From a bacterium (GTDB lineage: Bacteria; Armatimonadota; Fimbriimonadia; Fimbriimonadales; Fimbriimonadaceae), in assembly GCA_013823945.1 (NCBI GenBank), contig PNMZ01000005.1, forward strand, positions 171,817 to 235,816: a stretch of 64,000 nucleotides of DNA, given 5' to 3'. Every line of letters starts with the position of its first letter. The first letter of the stretch is position 1. The notes beneath the pieces were generated by a model. It saw only the letters and a program-made list of their open reading frames with translations, searched no databases and was not told the origin of the DNA. Shown one piece after another: positions 32,274-41,479 of the stretch. The position numbers and the translations under genes were made by a program.

Positions 32274-33590
32274 TCAATTCACTAGATTGGAAAGGACGAG
32301 TTGGACGTCGGCAAGTGAGCTTTGGTCGGATTTGTCTTGTCGGAGTAGGGCGTTGATGCGATCCCATTTGTCGAGAGCTTCGTCGGCGATGGGTTTGGTT
32401 CCGGTTTTATAGGCTCCGACGGAGACGAGGTCTTCGATGTCGGCGTGAGCGGCGATGAGTTCGCGGAGCTTGTTGGCTTGGCGGACGTGGTCAGGAGAAG
32501 TGACCATGGGCATCACACGACTGAGACTGCCGAGGATCTGGATGGGGGGATAGTGCCCGCGTGATGTGAGTTTTCGGTCAAGGACTACGTGACCGTCGAG
32601 AATTGACCGAGCGGCGTCGGCGATAGGTTCATTTGTATCATCTCCGTCAACAAGAACTGTATAGATCGCAGTAATTGCTCCTTGTGGTCCGCATCCAGCT
32701 CTTTCCATGAGCTTGGGGAGCAAAGCGAACACGCTTGGCGTGTAGCCTTTGGTTGAGGGGGGCTCTCCGATAGCGAGTCCAATTTCTCGTTGGGCCATGG
32801 CAAATCTGGTGACGCTATCCATCATGAGAAGGACGTTGAGGCCTTGATCGCGGAAGTATTCGGCAATAGCGGTAGCACTCAGGGCGGCTTTGATGCGCAT
32901 GAGCGCAGGTTCGTCCGATGTGGCGCAGATGATAATGCTTTTCTTCATCCCCTCGGGTCCGAGGTCGTTTTCGATGAACTCTTTGACTTCTCGGCCCCGC
33001 TCACCAACTAGAGCGATAATGTTGACATCGGCTTGTCCGTTCCGGGCGATCATGCCGAGGAGGGTTGACTTCCCGACGCCTGAGCCGGCGAATATCCCGA
33101 CTCTTTGCCCGACTCCCATTGTGAGGACGGAATCTATAGCTCGTACTCCAGTCTCGAATGGATGTTCGATCATTTGGCGCTGCATTGCATTGGGGGGTGC
33201 GGCATTAACTGGGTAGTGGTGGTGGGTATCAAGTTCGCCTAAATCATCAATTGGTCGCCCGAGGGCGTCGAGGCAACGACCGAGGAGATGTTCACCGACG
33301 GGGACACGGAGGCAATGCCCGGTTGATTTGACGAGGCATCCAGCCTTTACGCCGGAGATGTCGCCGAGAGGCATCATGAGGACTTTTTCACCCCGAAATC
33401 CGACAACTTCACACCGGATTCCAGGTTCGCTTGGCGCAGTTTCGATTATGCAGAGGTCGCCAATTCGAGCGGATGGGCCAGCAGATTCGATGACGAGACC
33501 AACGACTTGGGTGACACGGCCCATGATTTCGAACCGGTGAACCGATTCAACCGCACGGAGGGCGTTTTTGAAGACCGGGGTTGGGGCCAT
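32274..33590 (-). CDS. fliI: flagellum-specific ATPase FliI
   Basis: 438 residues, normal length. F1-beta-type ATPase with an N-terminal beta barrel, Walker A GSGVGKST near 170, ALVGERGREV, Walker B LLMMDSVTRFA and the arginine-finger region. It energises the flagellar type III export apparatus by forming a hexamer with FliJ in its pore and FliH as regulator. The start is one base after the fliH stop. Confidence 0.96.
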   Translation of the reverse strand: MAPTPVFKNALRAVESVHRFEIMGRVTQVVGLVIESAGPSARIGDLCIIETAPSEPGIRCEVVGFRGEKVLMMPLGDISGVKAGCLVKSTGHCLRVPVGEHLLGRCLDALGRPIDDLGELDTHHHYPVNAAPPNAMQRQMIEHPFETGVRAIDSVLTMGVGQRVGIFAGSGVGKSTLLGMIARNGQADVNIIALVGERGREVKEFIENDLGPEGMKKSIIICATSDEPALMRIKAALSATAIAEYFRDQGLNVLLMMDSVTRFAMAQREIGLAIGEPPSTKGYTPSVFALLPKLMERAGCGPQGAITAIYTVLVDGDDTNEPIADAARSILDGHVVLDRKLTSRGHYPPIQILGSLSRVMPMVTSPDHVRQANKLRELIAAHADIEDLVSVGAYKTGTKPIADEALDKWDRINALLRQDKSDQSSLADVQLVLSNLVN

Positions 33591-33591
33591 T

Positions 33592-34296
33592 TTAGGCAGC
33601 TTCTCCAGTGACTTGGTCGGTCAGACGTTGTAGGTAGGTTTCGATGCGTGCATCGATGACGCCGGAGTCGGATTCAACAATGAGACCGTCGGATATGTTG
33701 GGATCTGCGATCACTTCAATGTTGCGGAGGTGGGAAATGGACTGCAGGATTTCTTCACGGCGTGAATCAAGGATAGCGGTTTGGATGGGGTTCACGCGGA
33801 GACGGACGTGGTTGCCAGTGGTGACTTCGCTCAAGACTTGCTTGGCGATTTGGAGAACTGCTTCTTGGTTGATCGAGAGTTCTTGGCTGATGGCTCGCTG
33901 AGCGATTTCAATGGCGAGGACGGCGAGCTTTTTTTCAGCTTCGGAATACCATTGGTCTACCCCTTGCTGCGCGCGCTCGAGGGTTGCATTGAGGTCTTGG
34001 GCAAAAGCGGCAATGGCTTCTTGATGGGATGCTTCGGACTCTTGCCGCACTTGAGAGATTCCGGCTTCGAGTCCAATTTCTAGACCATTGGCTTCTCCTC
34101 GAGCATAGCCTTCGGCGTATCCGAGGTGGGTACCTGCTTCGTGGGCGAGGCGGTACCGTTCTTCGATCTGGCTTCTTGTCCAGCGGGCGGCGGGTGTGTT
34201 GTCGGCGACGGCATGGGTCGTCTTCAGTTGATCAAGAAAGCTTCGAGAGGAACTATACTCCCGCATGATGTTCTTGCTGAAGGCGATGTTAGACAA
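33592..34296 (-). CDS. fliH: flagellar assembly protein FliH
   Basis: 234 residues if read from TTG 34296. That start has GGAGGAAG 4-6 nt upstream and overlaps the fliG stop by 8 bp; the next in-frame ATG (34266) lacks a ribosome site. The central part has GxxxG-type repeats (GTHLGYAEGYARGEANGLEIGLEAG), a hallmark of FliH, and the C-terminal half resembles V-ATPase subunit E (VRLRVNPIQTAIL). It binds FliI and restrains its ATPase until docked at the export gate. Confidence 0.88.
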   Translation of the reverse strand: MSNIAFSKNIMREYSSSRSFLDQLKTTHAVADNTPAARWTRSQIEERYRLAHEAGTHLGYAEGYARGEANGLEIGLEAGISQVRQESEASHQEAIAAFAQDLNATLERAQQGVDQWYSEAEKKLAVLAIEIAQRAISQELSINQEAVLQIAKQVLSEVTTGNHVRLRVNPIQTAILDSRREEILQSISHLRNIEVIADPNISDGLIVESDSGVIDARIETYLQRLTDQVTGEAA

Positions 34297-35299
34297 GGAC
34301 TTCCTCCTCGTCGCGACCGATTTCGATTTCGCCCGATTCTTCGAGCCTTCGGATGGATGCAACAATCTTTTGCTGGGCTTCTTCGACGGTGCGCATTTTG
34401 ACCGGGCCCATGAATTCCATGTCTTCTTTGAGCATGTTTACGGCACGTTCTGACATGTTTTTGTAGATCTTGTCTTGGACTTCGGACTTGACGCCTTTGA
34501 GGGCGGTTGCAAGGTCTTTGGAGTCAACTTCTTTGAGAATGGACTGGATAGCTCGGTCGTCAAGTTGAAGAACATCTTCAAAGACGAACATCATATTCTT
34601 GACTTCATCGGCGAGTTCGGGGTTGTTTTCGCCGAGTTGGTCTAGGATCAAACGTTCGGTTTGTCGGTCGACACGGGCGAGGAGGTCAACCAATGCTTTT
34701 GGCCCTCCGGCTTTCGTCATCTCGGTGTTGATGACATTGGAAACTTTCTTTTCGAGGATTGATTCAACGGATCGAATGACTTCGGGAGGGGTTTGATCCA
34801 TTGCCGCGATTCGCTCGGCAACTTCGCCCCGGAGGTCAGCTGGGAGTTTGCCAATGATGGTGGCGGCTTGGGCCGGGCCCATATAGGCGAGGATCAGTGC
34901 GATGGTTTGGGGGTGTTCTTCTTGGATGAAGCTGAGGAGTTGTTGGGGGTCGGCGCGTTTGAGGAATTCAAACGGGACGACTTGCATCGCACTGACAATT
35001 TTTCCGGTCAGTTCTTCGGCTCGCTCTTCTCCGAAGGCGGCAATGAGGGCTTTTTTGGCACTATCCACACCGCCTTCAGCGATGAATTCCTGGGCTTGGG
35101 CCATGTCATGGAATTCACCGATGATTTTAGCTTTGAGTTCAGGGGAGACCTTTTCAAGTCGGGCGATCTCCATGGAGATGGCTTCGACTTGTTCGTCGGA
35201 GAAGTGCTTGAGGATTTCCCCGGCGAATTCCGGCCCCATGACGGCAAGGATGATAGCGGCTTTGCGTCGCGCGGTTAGTTCAATGTTCTTCTTGCGCAT
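34289..35299 (-). CDS. fliG: flagellar motor switch protein FliG
   Basis: 336 residues with the three FliG domains: N-terminal FliF-binding region, middle domain with EHPQTIALIL near 130 and the charged torque helix region at the C-terminus (DRAIQSILKEVDSKDLATALKG). It links the MS ring to the C ring and interacts with the stator. Its ATG overlaps the fliF TAA (TAATG), so translation is coupled. Confidence 0.97.
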   Translation of the reverse strand: MRKKNIELTARRKAAIILAVMGPEFAGEILKHFSDEQVEAISMEIARLEKVSPELKAKIIGEFHDMAQAQEFIAEGGVDSAKKALIAAFGEERAEELTGKIVSAMQVVPFEFLKRADPQQLLSFIQEEHPQTIALILAYMGPAQAATIIGKLPADLRGEVAERIAAMDQTPPEVIRSVESILEKKVSNVINTEMTKAGGPKALVDLLARVDRQTERLILDQLGENNPELADEVKNMMFVFEDVLQLDDRAIQSILKEVDSKDLATALKGVKSEVQDKIYKNMSERAVNMLKEDMEFMGPVKMRTVEEAQQKIVASIRRLEESGEIEIGRDEEEVLV

Positions 35300-37014
35300 T
35301 ACTTTGACTCCTCCATCATCCAGCTCTTGAGGAGCATGGCTACGGCTTCTGGGTTATTGCGGGACATCTTCCGGATTTGTTCGAGCGGGACGTCGACTTT
35401 CTTCTTGATGGATTCGATATCTGGATCGTCGTAATCTTCCTCTTCGTACATGTTTTTCTTCTTCTTTTTGCGAGTAGTTACGACGGTGTGACCATCTTCG
35501 TCGATCGATTCTTCAACGATCTCCTCATACTCTTCTTCTTCGATATTGGGGAGGGCGGAGAGAGAGACGGGCCGACTCGCTTCTTCGAGCAATGCAAGAA
35601 GACGAGGGTCGGAGTTGACAGGGATCGTGAGTTTGTCGCCGTTGCTGAGGACCAGTGTTTGGTTTTGTGACTTCTTGATGGTGCTGCTCAACGACTTGAT
35701 GAGAATGAGGGCCACGCCGACCAGAACTGCAACCGGGAGAAGAGAGATGATTTGTTGCATCCGGGCGGAACCAGCGGCGGCGGCGGCGGCTTCCTTCTGG
35801 GCTTTAGCGATATCGGTGCTGAATTCTGCCGAGGTTACGCTTTGGGTGAACTTTGGATCACCTTCCCAAGGTGCGATATACGAAGCGACCCGGGATTCGA
35901 GGGGGGCGACATCGGTGATGACGGCGGAATTGGCCATGACGGAAACGTTCATACTGACGATTTCTCCAGCGGCTTTCTCAATGTTGGTGAGGGTGTTGCT
36001 TGTGGGGAATTGTCGTGATTTCTGTTCGTTTTCGTAGTTGGAGGATTTGCCGGTTTGGTCGATGGTTGTGGGCTGTCCGGGGATGTTGGATTCAGCTCCG
36101 GCTCCTTGAAGAGGTTCATTGGAGTTGCTCCCCATTTTCTCCTTCGCTGATTCTTCGACGATGGCATCGCCAGTTCTGAGGGTTTCATCTTTGCGGATAC
36201 TCGTTGTATCCATATTCAGCTGAACATCGACTTGGACGATGGTATTGCCTTTACCGAAAACTTGGTCAAATTCTTTTTGAAGTTCTGCGGCGCGTCTTTT
36301 GGATTCCGAAGCTTCAGCTTCCATTTTGCGGTTAGCCAAAGCGGAGGTGGAGTTTTGTTCTTCGCCATCAAAGATCATTCGTCCTGAGTCGGTGATGACG
36401 GTGACACCTTTGGAGGTCATTCCAGTGACGGCGTTTTGCACCAGGCGAGCCATGGCTTTTCCGGCCTCGAGGGAGAGTTCACCTTCACTGGTTTCGGAAA
36501 CTCTCACGGCAGCGGTTGGAGGGGTGGCTTGGTCGCCGAACGGGGAGTCTTTACCAGGAGCAAGGTGGACGGTTGCGTTTGCGACTCCGGGCATGGTCAT
36601 GATGGACTGCGCCAATTCTTGAGTTTTTGCGGCGATAATTTTTTCTTGTTCTTTGCGTTGGGAATCGCCGATTCCGATACTGTTGATCATATCGAGTCCG
36701 CCGCCGGCAGTTTTGGGGAGCTTGTTTTTGGTAGCGAGGTGCATCTTCGCTCGGGCGACGTCTTGACTTGGTACAACTATCTCGTTGTTTTCGATTGAGA
36801 CTGCGAATCCGCCTTTGGTGAGTTCATCGTAAACGGAAGCCCGGTCGGCTTCAGTGAGTCCGGTGAGGACGGGTTGGAGCTTGGGCTTGCTGGCGAACAT
36901 GATGGTCATGCCGAGCATGATCACAAGGAACGCGCCGCCAAAGATGGTGACGAGTTTCTGTGTTCGGTCGGCGGTTGCCCACCATTGTCTGATTCGGTCG
37001 AGGATGGCACTCAT
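35299..37014 (-). CDS. fliF: flagellar MS-ring protein FliF
   Basis: 571 residues. TM1 is near 22-42, then the YscJ/FliF ring-building domains (including MPGVANATVHLAPGKDSPFG), a long Ser/Asn-rich periplasmic loop, TM2 near 430-450 and a C-terminal acidic tail ending in the FliG-binding segment MSRNNPEAVAMLLKSW. It forms the MS ring, the base on which the export apparatus and switch assemble. It is 61 bp downstream of fliE. Confidence 0.96.
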   Translation of the reverse strand: MSAILDRIRQWWATADRTQKLVTIFGGAFLVIMLGMTIMFASKPKLQPVLTGLTEADRASVYDELTKGGFAVSIENNEIVVPSQDVARAKMHLATKNKLPKTAGGGLDMINSIGIGDSQRKEQEKIIAAKTQELAQSIMTMPGVANATVHLAPGKDSPFGDQATPPTAAVRVSETSEGELSLEAGKAMARLVQNAVTGMTSKGVTVITDSGRMIFDGEEQNSTSALANRKMEAEASESKRRAAELQKEFDQVFGKGNTIVQVDVQLNMDTTSIRKDETLRTGDAIVEESAKEKMGSNSNEPLQGAGAESNIPGQPTTIDQTGKSSNYENEQKSRQFPTSNTLTNIEKAAGEIVSMNVSVMANSAVITDVAPLESRVASYIAPWEGDPKFTQSVTSAEFSTDIAKAQKEAAAAAAGSARMQQIISLLPVAVLVGVALILIKSLSSTIKKSQNQTLVLSNGDKLTIPVNSDPRLLALLEEASRPVSLSALPNIEEEEYEEIVEESIDEDGHTVVTTRKKKKKNMYEEEDYDDPDIESIKKKVDVPLEQIRKMSRNNPEAVAMLLKSWMMEESK

Positions 37015-37075
37015 TGGTGTTCCGGCGACCGGGGATTAACCTTTTTATGAAGTTTTGATGGGATCAAGAGTTGAC

Positions 37076-37369
37076 CTAGACTTGCATCCGGGTGATTTCT
37101 TGATAGGCTTCGAGGGCTTTGTTTCTCACTTGCATTGTGAGTTGCATTGCCGTGCTTGCTCGTTCCATCGCGATCATCAGTTCGTGGGTTTCCACCGGTC
37201 GATTCGCCATCAAATCTTCTTGGAGTTTTCGGGCATCGCCCTGAGCTCCGTTGACCTCTTTGATGACGTCCATCAACATTTGACCAAAGTCTTCTGATTG
37301 CTCAGTTTGTTTGGTTGACGGTGGCTGCGCGAGATTTGCGAGCGGGTTGGAGTTGACGTTAATTTTCAT
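37076..37369 (-). CDS. fliE: flagellar hook-basal body protein FliE
   Basis: 97 residues, the usual size. The C-terminal half has the conserved ETHELMIAMERASTAMQLTMQVRNKALEAY-type helix, here ending in YQEITRMQV. FliE couples the MS ring to the proximal rod and is exported early. It lies 20 bp after flgC in the classic flgB-flgC-fliE order. Confidence 0.96.
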   Translation of the reverse strand: MKINVNSNPLANLAQPPSTKQTEQSEDFGQMLMDVIKEVNGAQGDARKLQEDLMANRPVETHELMIAMERASTAMQLTMQVRNKALEAYQEITRMQV

Positions 37370-37389
37370 GGATTAGTCTTCTCCGGTTG

Positions 37390-37779
37390 TTAAACTCTTC
37401 CTATATTTAGGGCGGATTGCAGCATGGACTTGGTGCTGTTGAAAGCGGCGATGTTTGCTTCGTATGAGCGGGTCGCGGACATCATATTGACCATTTCCAT
37501 GACGGGGTTGACGTTGCTGTAATAGACAACACCCCGGGCATCGGCCATTGGATTATCGGGTTCGCTGACGCTACGAAGGGGGGATTCATCTTCGACGACA
37601 GATTCTATGCGCACGCCGTTATCCGTTGATTCGAGGATGACCAGCTTGCGTCGGTAAGCGTCTTGTTCGGGAGTTTTGATGCTGTTGGCGTTGGCGATGT
37701 TGGCAGATATGACGTCGAGTCTCATGCGCTCGGCGTGCATTCCGGAACCGCTGGCGCGGAGAGCAGAACCAATAGTCAT
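37390..37779 (-). CDS. flgC: flagellar basal-body rod protein FlgC
   Basis: 129 residues. The N-terminus carries the rod signature ASGSGMHAERMRLDVISANIANANS, and the C-terminus has NPVMEMVNMMSATRSYEANIAAFNS. It forms part of the proximal rod. It starts 4 bp after flgB. Confidence 0.97.
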   Translation of the reverse strand: MTIGSALRASGSGMHAERMRLDVISANIANANSIKTPEQDAYRRKLVILESTDNGVRIESVVEDESPLRSVSEPDNPMADARGVVYYSNVNPVMEMVNMMSATRSYEANIAAFNSTKSMLQSALNIGRV

Positions 37780-37783
37780 CTAA

Positions 37784-38158
37784 TTATCTGCCCTCCCGGA
37801 TAACCGATTTGAGTCCGCTGAAATAGCGAGACGTGATTTCGGACATGAGTTGGTACCGGAGTTCCATTTCGGCCATGGACATAACTTCGGTTTCGACATC
37901 GACGCTGTTGCCGTCAATTCTGATGGATGCACTTTGGTTGAGGCCGAACTTTTGGTTGAGTTCTTTAATGCCGGATCCTGAGGAGTTGCCTTCGTCGTCC
38001 ATGGGATCGACTGAGAAATCGATGTCTTGGCGTTTGTATCCGGGTACGTTCACATTGGCCAGGTTTTGGGCGATTAGGCCCGACCGGCGGCTCGTCAGGT
38101 TGAGGGCCTGCCCGAGATTTTGAGCGTGGTTTCCGAAGATTTTGTTCAGCGATGACAC
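37784..38158 (-). CDS. flgB: flagellar basal-body rod protein FlgB
   Basis: 124 residues from GTG 38158, with AAGGAAAAG upstream. The RSGLIAQNLANVNVPGYKRQDIDF segment is the rod-protein signature and the C-terminal ELRYQLMSEITSRYFSGLKSVIREGR matches FlgB. It is the first gene of the flagellar operon; 211 bp upstream (38159-38369) hold its control region. There I see a small CGGGG/CCCCG hairpin but no clear sigma-28 or sigma-54 motif. Confidence 0.95.
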   Translation of the reverse strand: MSSLNKIFGNHAQNLGQALNLTSRRSGLIAQNLANVNVPGYKRQDIDFSVDPMDDEGNSSGSGIKELNQKFGLNQSASIRIDGNSVDVETEVMSMAEMELRYQLMSEITSRYFSGLKSVIREGR

Positions 38159-38313
38159 GTTGATCTTTTCCTTGTGGGTTGATCCGCGCCTTCCGTGTGC
38201 AGTTGTTTGGTTCCGATCCTTGGAGCCATTTTGTGCGGGGAAGTCCCCGGCACATCATCATGTTCGGTAGAAATACTGGGGGTTTGGAGGGTGAAAAGTG
38301 AGTTTATTGATAT

Positions 38314-38346
38314 AAAAAAGCCCCGGTGCGTTTGCACCGGGGTTTC
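38314..38346 (-). terminator. bidirectional terminator after the porin gene
   Basis: A 9-bp perfect stem CCCCGGTGC (38321-38329)/GCACCGGGG (38334-38342) with a GTTT loop. On the minus strand it is followed by CTTTTTTATA, on the plus strand by TTTCT. Confidence 0.88.
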
Positions 38347-38369
38347 TAGAGTTTTTGGGGACTGAATGA

Positions 38370-39080
38370 TTACAGGCCAAAGTTGACGCCAAATCCGAAA
38401 ATGAAGTTGTTTCGGTTTGATGCGCCATTCAGGTGGTTCTTGTCTAGGAGGGCCGTATAGCCAAGCTTAACGTATCCGGTGGTGTTTTCGGAAAGGGATC
38501 GGCTCCAAGTTGCCTCGACGCCGAAGTCGGCGAGACCGCCCTTGTTGTTACCGTAATAGAAGTTGTTATGCTTGTCGCTGCCGTAGCCGAACCAGCCGTG
38601 GAAGTTGATGTCTCCGGCCGCGGTGCTGAAATCGGTGCTCCCTCCGATTCGGGCGTAGAATCCATCTGCTTCATCGACATCAAAATTGATAGCGAAGTAC
38701 GGAGAAAATTCTTGGTTGAAGTCCACTCGTCCGTAGAGTTCGCGTGTGTGACCAGGATTTACACCGGGGAAGGCGTAATCAATGTAACCTAGATTCCAGG
38801 TTCCTTGACCAAAGGCTCGGCTGTAGTTAAGGGTGACGTCGTATTCGTTGAATCGCTTTGCGTTGTCGATATCGTAGTTGCCCCAGAGATTGAGCGACCA
38901 GTTTTCGTAGCCTAAGGTCACGCTGGGTTGGAGGACGGGATCGTTCACGAGGTTGATGCCTCGCCAGACGTATTTGCTGTAGAACGGCACGTCAACGGAG
39001 ATGCTGACGGGGAGATCGTTTGCTTGTGCAACGATGGGGGCAACGATGAGGGTTGCCGCGGCGATGTGCTTTGCTTTCAT
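38370..39080 (-). CDS. TorF-family putative outer-membrane porin
   Basis: 236 residues with a signal peptide (KAKHIAAATLIVAPIVAQA). The mature protein is a run of amphipathic beta strands starting VPFYSKYVWRGINL, the mark of the TorF porin-like family, and ends with FIFGFGVNFGL, close to the C-terminal aromatic signal for BAM insertion (here Leu is last). It probably forms a small barrel; solute unknown. It supports the presence of an outer membrane. Confidence 0.85.
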   Translation of the reverse strand: MKAKHIAAATLIVAPIVAQANDLPVSISVDVPFYSKYVWRGINLVNDPVLQPSVTLGYENWSLNLWGNYDIDNAKRFNEYDVTLNYSRAFGQGTWNLGYIDYAFPGVNPGHTRELYGRVDFNQEFSPYFAINFDVDEADGFYARIGGSTDFSTAAGDINFHGWFGYGSDKHNNFYYGNNKGGLADFGVEATWSRSLSENTTGYVKLGYTALLDKNHLNGASNRNNFIFGFGVNFGL

Positions 39081-39225
39081 AACGTTTTAGATTCGGGTCG
39101 TTGTTGCCCGGTAGATTTATCGGAGGTCTTAGGGAGAAAGTTTAGGTTTTTGAAGGATTAGAGTTGGATTTGAAGTTCCTTGATATTCAGGAATTTTGAA
39201 TCTGTCCGGTTGGTATTTGAGTGTG

Positions 39226-39307
39226 TCCCTGAGGGGAAACGGACGACCACCAGAAAAAGGTCAAAAGGCTGTCTCCAACAATCCTTGCTCCGTTTTTCCC
39301 TCAGGGG
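39226..39307. repeat. long-span inverted repeat upstream of the porin gene
   Basis: CCCTGAGGGGAAAC (39226-39239) is nearly complementary to GTTTTTCCCTCAGGGG (39292-39307). The 52-nt interior contains AAAAGGTCAAAAGG. It lies between the GlmL stop at 39315 and the porin start; it may act as the GlmL transcript end. The rest of 39081-39314 shows nothing more I can name. Confidence 0.4.
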
Positions 39308-39314
39308 TTTTTGT

Positions 39315-41159
39315 TTATTTCGGCAGGGGAAGGCCCATGGCTTCCAGCCATTCTTTGAGTTTGCCGATGCGGGTGGCGTTGTCTTCGGGGAGGACGAGGG
39401 GTCTTCCGCGACCATCGATTACGATGCCAACAGTTCCGCCTTCGAGTTTGGCGGAAACGGGGTTGCCTTTTCCGGCTCCGACATCGAAGTTTTTGGTAGG
39501 AGTGACGGTGACGTCTTTGAATTCATATCGCCCGAGTGGGATGATTTTGATTTGGCCGACGGTGATGGATTCGTTGATGCCATCTCCGGTGATGGTAACC
39601 ATTGGCTCGCCCTCTTTTCCGGTACCGATCGGGCTGACGCAGTGCCCGCATTTGACGATGCAGTCGTAGTCGAATACTTGCTTGGCGGCTTCAAAGAAGT
39701 GCTCGGAGAGAACGCCGAGGTGGGGCATCATGAAGATGCTGTCCACGGTGAGCATGGTGATGCCTTCTGGTTGGTAGGCGTCCATCATCATGAGGGCGGA
39801 CTGGGCGCGCATTGGGGCGTGGGAAAGAACTCCACCCGAGCCAATGATCATGTCGAGTTTCTTCATTTTGATGAGAGACTCTCCGGATTCGGCTTGGTCG
39901 AAAATTTGTCCAACGTCGCGTTGTTGCTGAACCCCTTTGAGGGAGCGGGCAAGTGACTTGTGGTGGTCGAAAGCGAGGCGAAGGGCTTCGCGAGAGACGG
40001 CTTGCTCGATGAGGAGATCTTCGTACGCCTGCGGGATGGTTGTGGGGCGGATCATCTTGTTGCGCAACCGGTTGCGCACTTCAAACGGATCGATCTCGAA
40101 GGGGAGCCAGCGGGCAATGTTTTCGGTTCCGGCTTCTTTGAGCACGTTGCAGATCGAATAGCTCATGCCGAGGTTGGCGGATACAGTTCGGTTGTAAACG
40201 CTATCGAAGACGGAGAATACGTCGGTGGTTGCACCGCCGATATCGACACCGAGGATATTGATGCCTTCTTGATCGGCATAGGCTTTGAGAAGCTTTCCGA
40301 CGGCGTTGGGGGTTGCCATGACGTCGTAGCTTGCCCATTCGAGAAGTTTGTTATAGCCGGGGGCTTGTTGCATGACGTGCTCAAGGAAGAGTTCGTGGAT
40401 TTCTTCTCGGGCGGGGTCGAGATTTTCGTGGTCGAGGGTAGGACGGAGGTTGTCGACGATGTTGAGTTCAATTGACTCGCCGAGGACTTCGTTTACTTCT
40501 TCGCGGACTTCTTTGTTCCCGGCATAAATGACCGGAAGTTTCATGTCGCCAAATCGCGGTTTGGGGTCGGCACGGCGGATGACTTCGGCCATGTCGATGA
40601 GGTGGATTTTGGTACCTCCATCGGTTCCGCCGGACATGAGGATGATGTCGGGTCGGAGTTTGCGGAGTCGTTCAACTTTTTGAAAATCTTTGCGCCCGTC
40701 ATCGACGGCGAGGGTGTCCATGAGGATAGCACCAGCGCCAAGTGCGGCGCGTTCGGCGGATTCGGCGGACATTGATTTGACGACTCCCGCGACCATCATT
40801 TGGAGTCCCCCTCCGGCGGAGGAGGTGGAGACGTAGAGGTCTGCGCCTTCGAATTCGTTGGTTCGTTCTTCGTTGCGATTGCCTTCTTTGATCATGCGCC
40901 AGACGTGACCATCTTTGAGGAGTTGACGGCGAGCGGCGGTAAATCCTTCGGGAACTTTGCCTTCGCTGACTTCTTCAAGTTCGTTCATGGCGTTGGTGAC
41001 GCCGATGGTGACATCTTCAAACGGTCGTTCGACTGTGGTGGGGGCTTCTCCTCTGGCGACGAGTCGGTATTGGCCTTCGGCATTCCGCTCGATCATGATG
41101 GCCTTGGTTGTGGTTGATCCACAGTCGGTAGCAACGATACGCAAGATGTCTTTGGACAT
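39315..41159 (-). CDS. GlmL/MutL-family ASKHA ATPase, possible cobalamin-mutase chaperone
   Basis: 614 residues of the family annotated glutamate mutase MutL. Two ASKHA nucleotide sites are visible: DCGSTTTKAIMIE near residue 13 and GVDIGGATTDVFSV near 297. It also contains ILMSGGTDGG and GSGGVLSHAP. Proteins of this family are thought to repair or reload B12-dependent mutases. No mutase small or large subunit (GlmS/GlmE) lies near, so its client is elsewhere or different. A TAATAA hexamer 6 nt upstream of the ATG fits the leaderless pattern. Confidence 0.88.
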   Translation of the reverse strand: MSKDILRIVATDCGSTTTKAIMIERNAEGQYRLVARGEAPTTVERPFEDVTIGVTNAMNELEEVSEGKVPEGFTAARRQLLKDGHVWRMIKEGNRNEERTNEFEGADLYVSTSSAGGGLQMMVAGVVKSMSAESAERAALGAGAILMDTLAVDDGRKDFQKVERLRKLRPDIILMSGGTDGGTKIHLIDMAEVIRRADPKPRFGDMKLPVIYAGNKEVREEVNEVLGESIELNIVDNLRPTLDHENLDPAREEIHELFLEHVMQQAPGYNKLLEWASYDVMATPNAVGKLLKAYADQEGINILGVDIGGATTDVFSVFDSVYNRTVSANLGMSYSICNVLKEAGTENIARWLPFEIDPFEVRNRLRNKMIRPTTIPQAYEDLLIEQAVSREALRLAFDHHKSLARSLKGVQQQRDVGQIFDQAESGESLIKMKKLDMIIGSGGVLSHAPMRAQSALMMMDAYQPEGITMLTVDSIFMMPHLGVLSEHFFEAAKQVFDYDCIVKCGHCVSPIGTGKEGEPMVTITGDGINESITVGQIKIIPLGRYEFKDVTVTPTKNFDVGAGKGNPVSAKLEGGTVGIVIDGRGRPLVLPEDNATRIGKLKEWLEAMGLPLPK

Positions 41160-41216
41160 TGTCGTTTATTATGCTTGATGGTCGGGCTGGTGTGCCACGG
41201 TTTTTGGTAAATGAAA

Positions 41217-41244
41217 AGCCTGGGTGATATTGGTCACCCAGGCT
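41217..41244 (-). terminator. terminator of the prepilin-lipoprotein unit
   Basis: AGCCTGGGTGA/TCACCCAGGCT, an 11-bp perfect stem with a 6-nt loop, followed on the minus strand by TTTTCATTT. It lies 22 nt beyond the lipoprotein stop. Confidence 0.85.
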
Positions 41245-41266
41245 GCTTTGTTGTTTTAGAAGTGGT

Positions 41267-41473
41267 TTAGATTCCGCCTTCGGATTTGTCTTCTTCGGGT
41301 CGCGAGTCTTGACCTTTGATTTTGGCGGCTTCTTCCTCTGGGGTAAGTTTGCCGACCTCCTCCATGGTTTTGACTTCAACGCCAGGTTCTTTCGGAGCTT
41401 CAGACTCTGGCTGTGAGCAACCCACGAATGAGAGTGCACACAGCGCGATCGCAAGGGTGAAAATTGATTTCAT
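41267..41473 (-). CDS. small lipoprotein
   Basis: 68 residues. Signal peptide with lipobox FVGC (Cys19), then a short highly charged tail (EEEAAKIKGQDSRPEEDKSE) that is probably disordered. No family is recognised. It begins 6 nt after the prepilin stop and shares its terminator, so it is the second gene of that operon; it could be a small partner of the pilin-like protein. Confidence 0.75.
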   Translation of the reverse strand: MKSIFTLAIALCALSFVGCSQPESEAPKEPGVEVKTMEEVGKLTPEEEAAKIKGQDSRPEEDKSEGGI

Positions 41474-41479
41474 CTTTGC

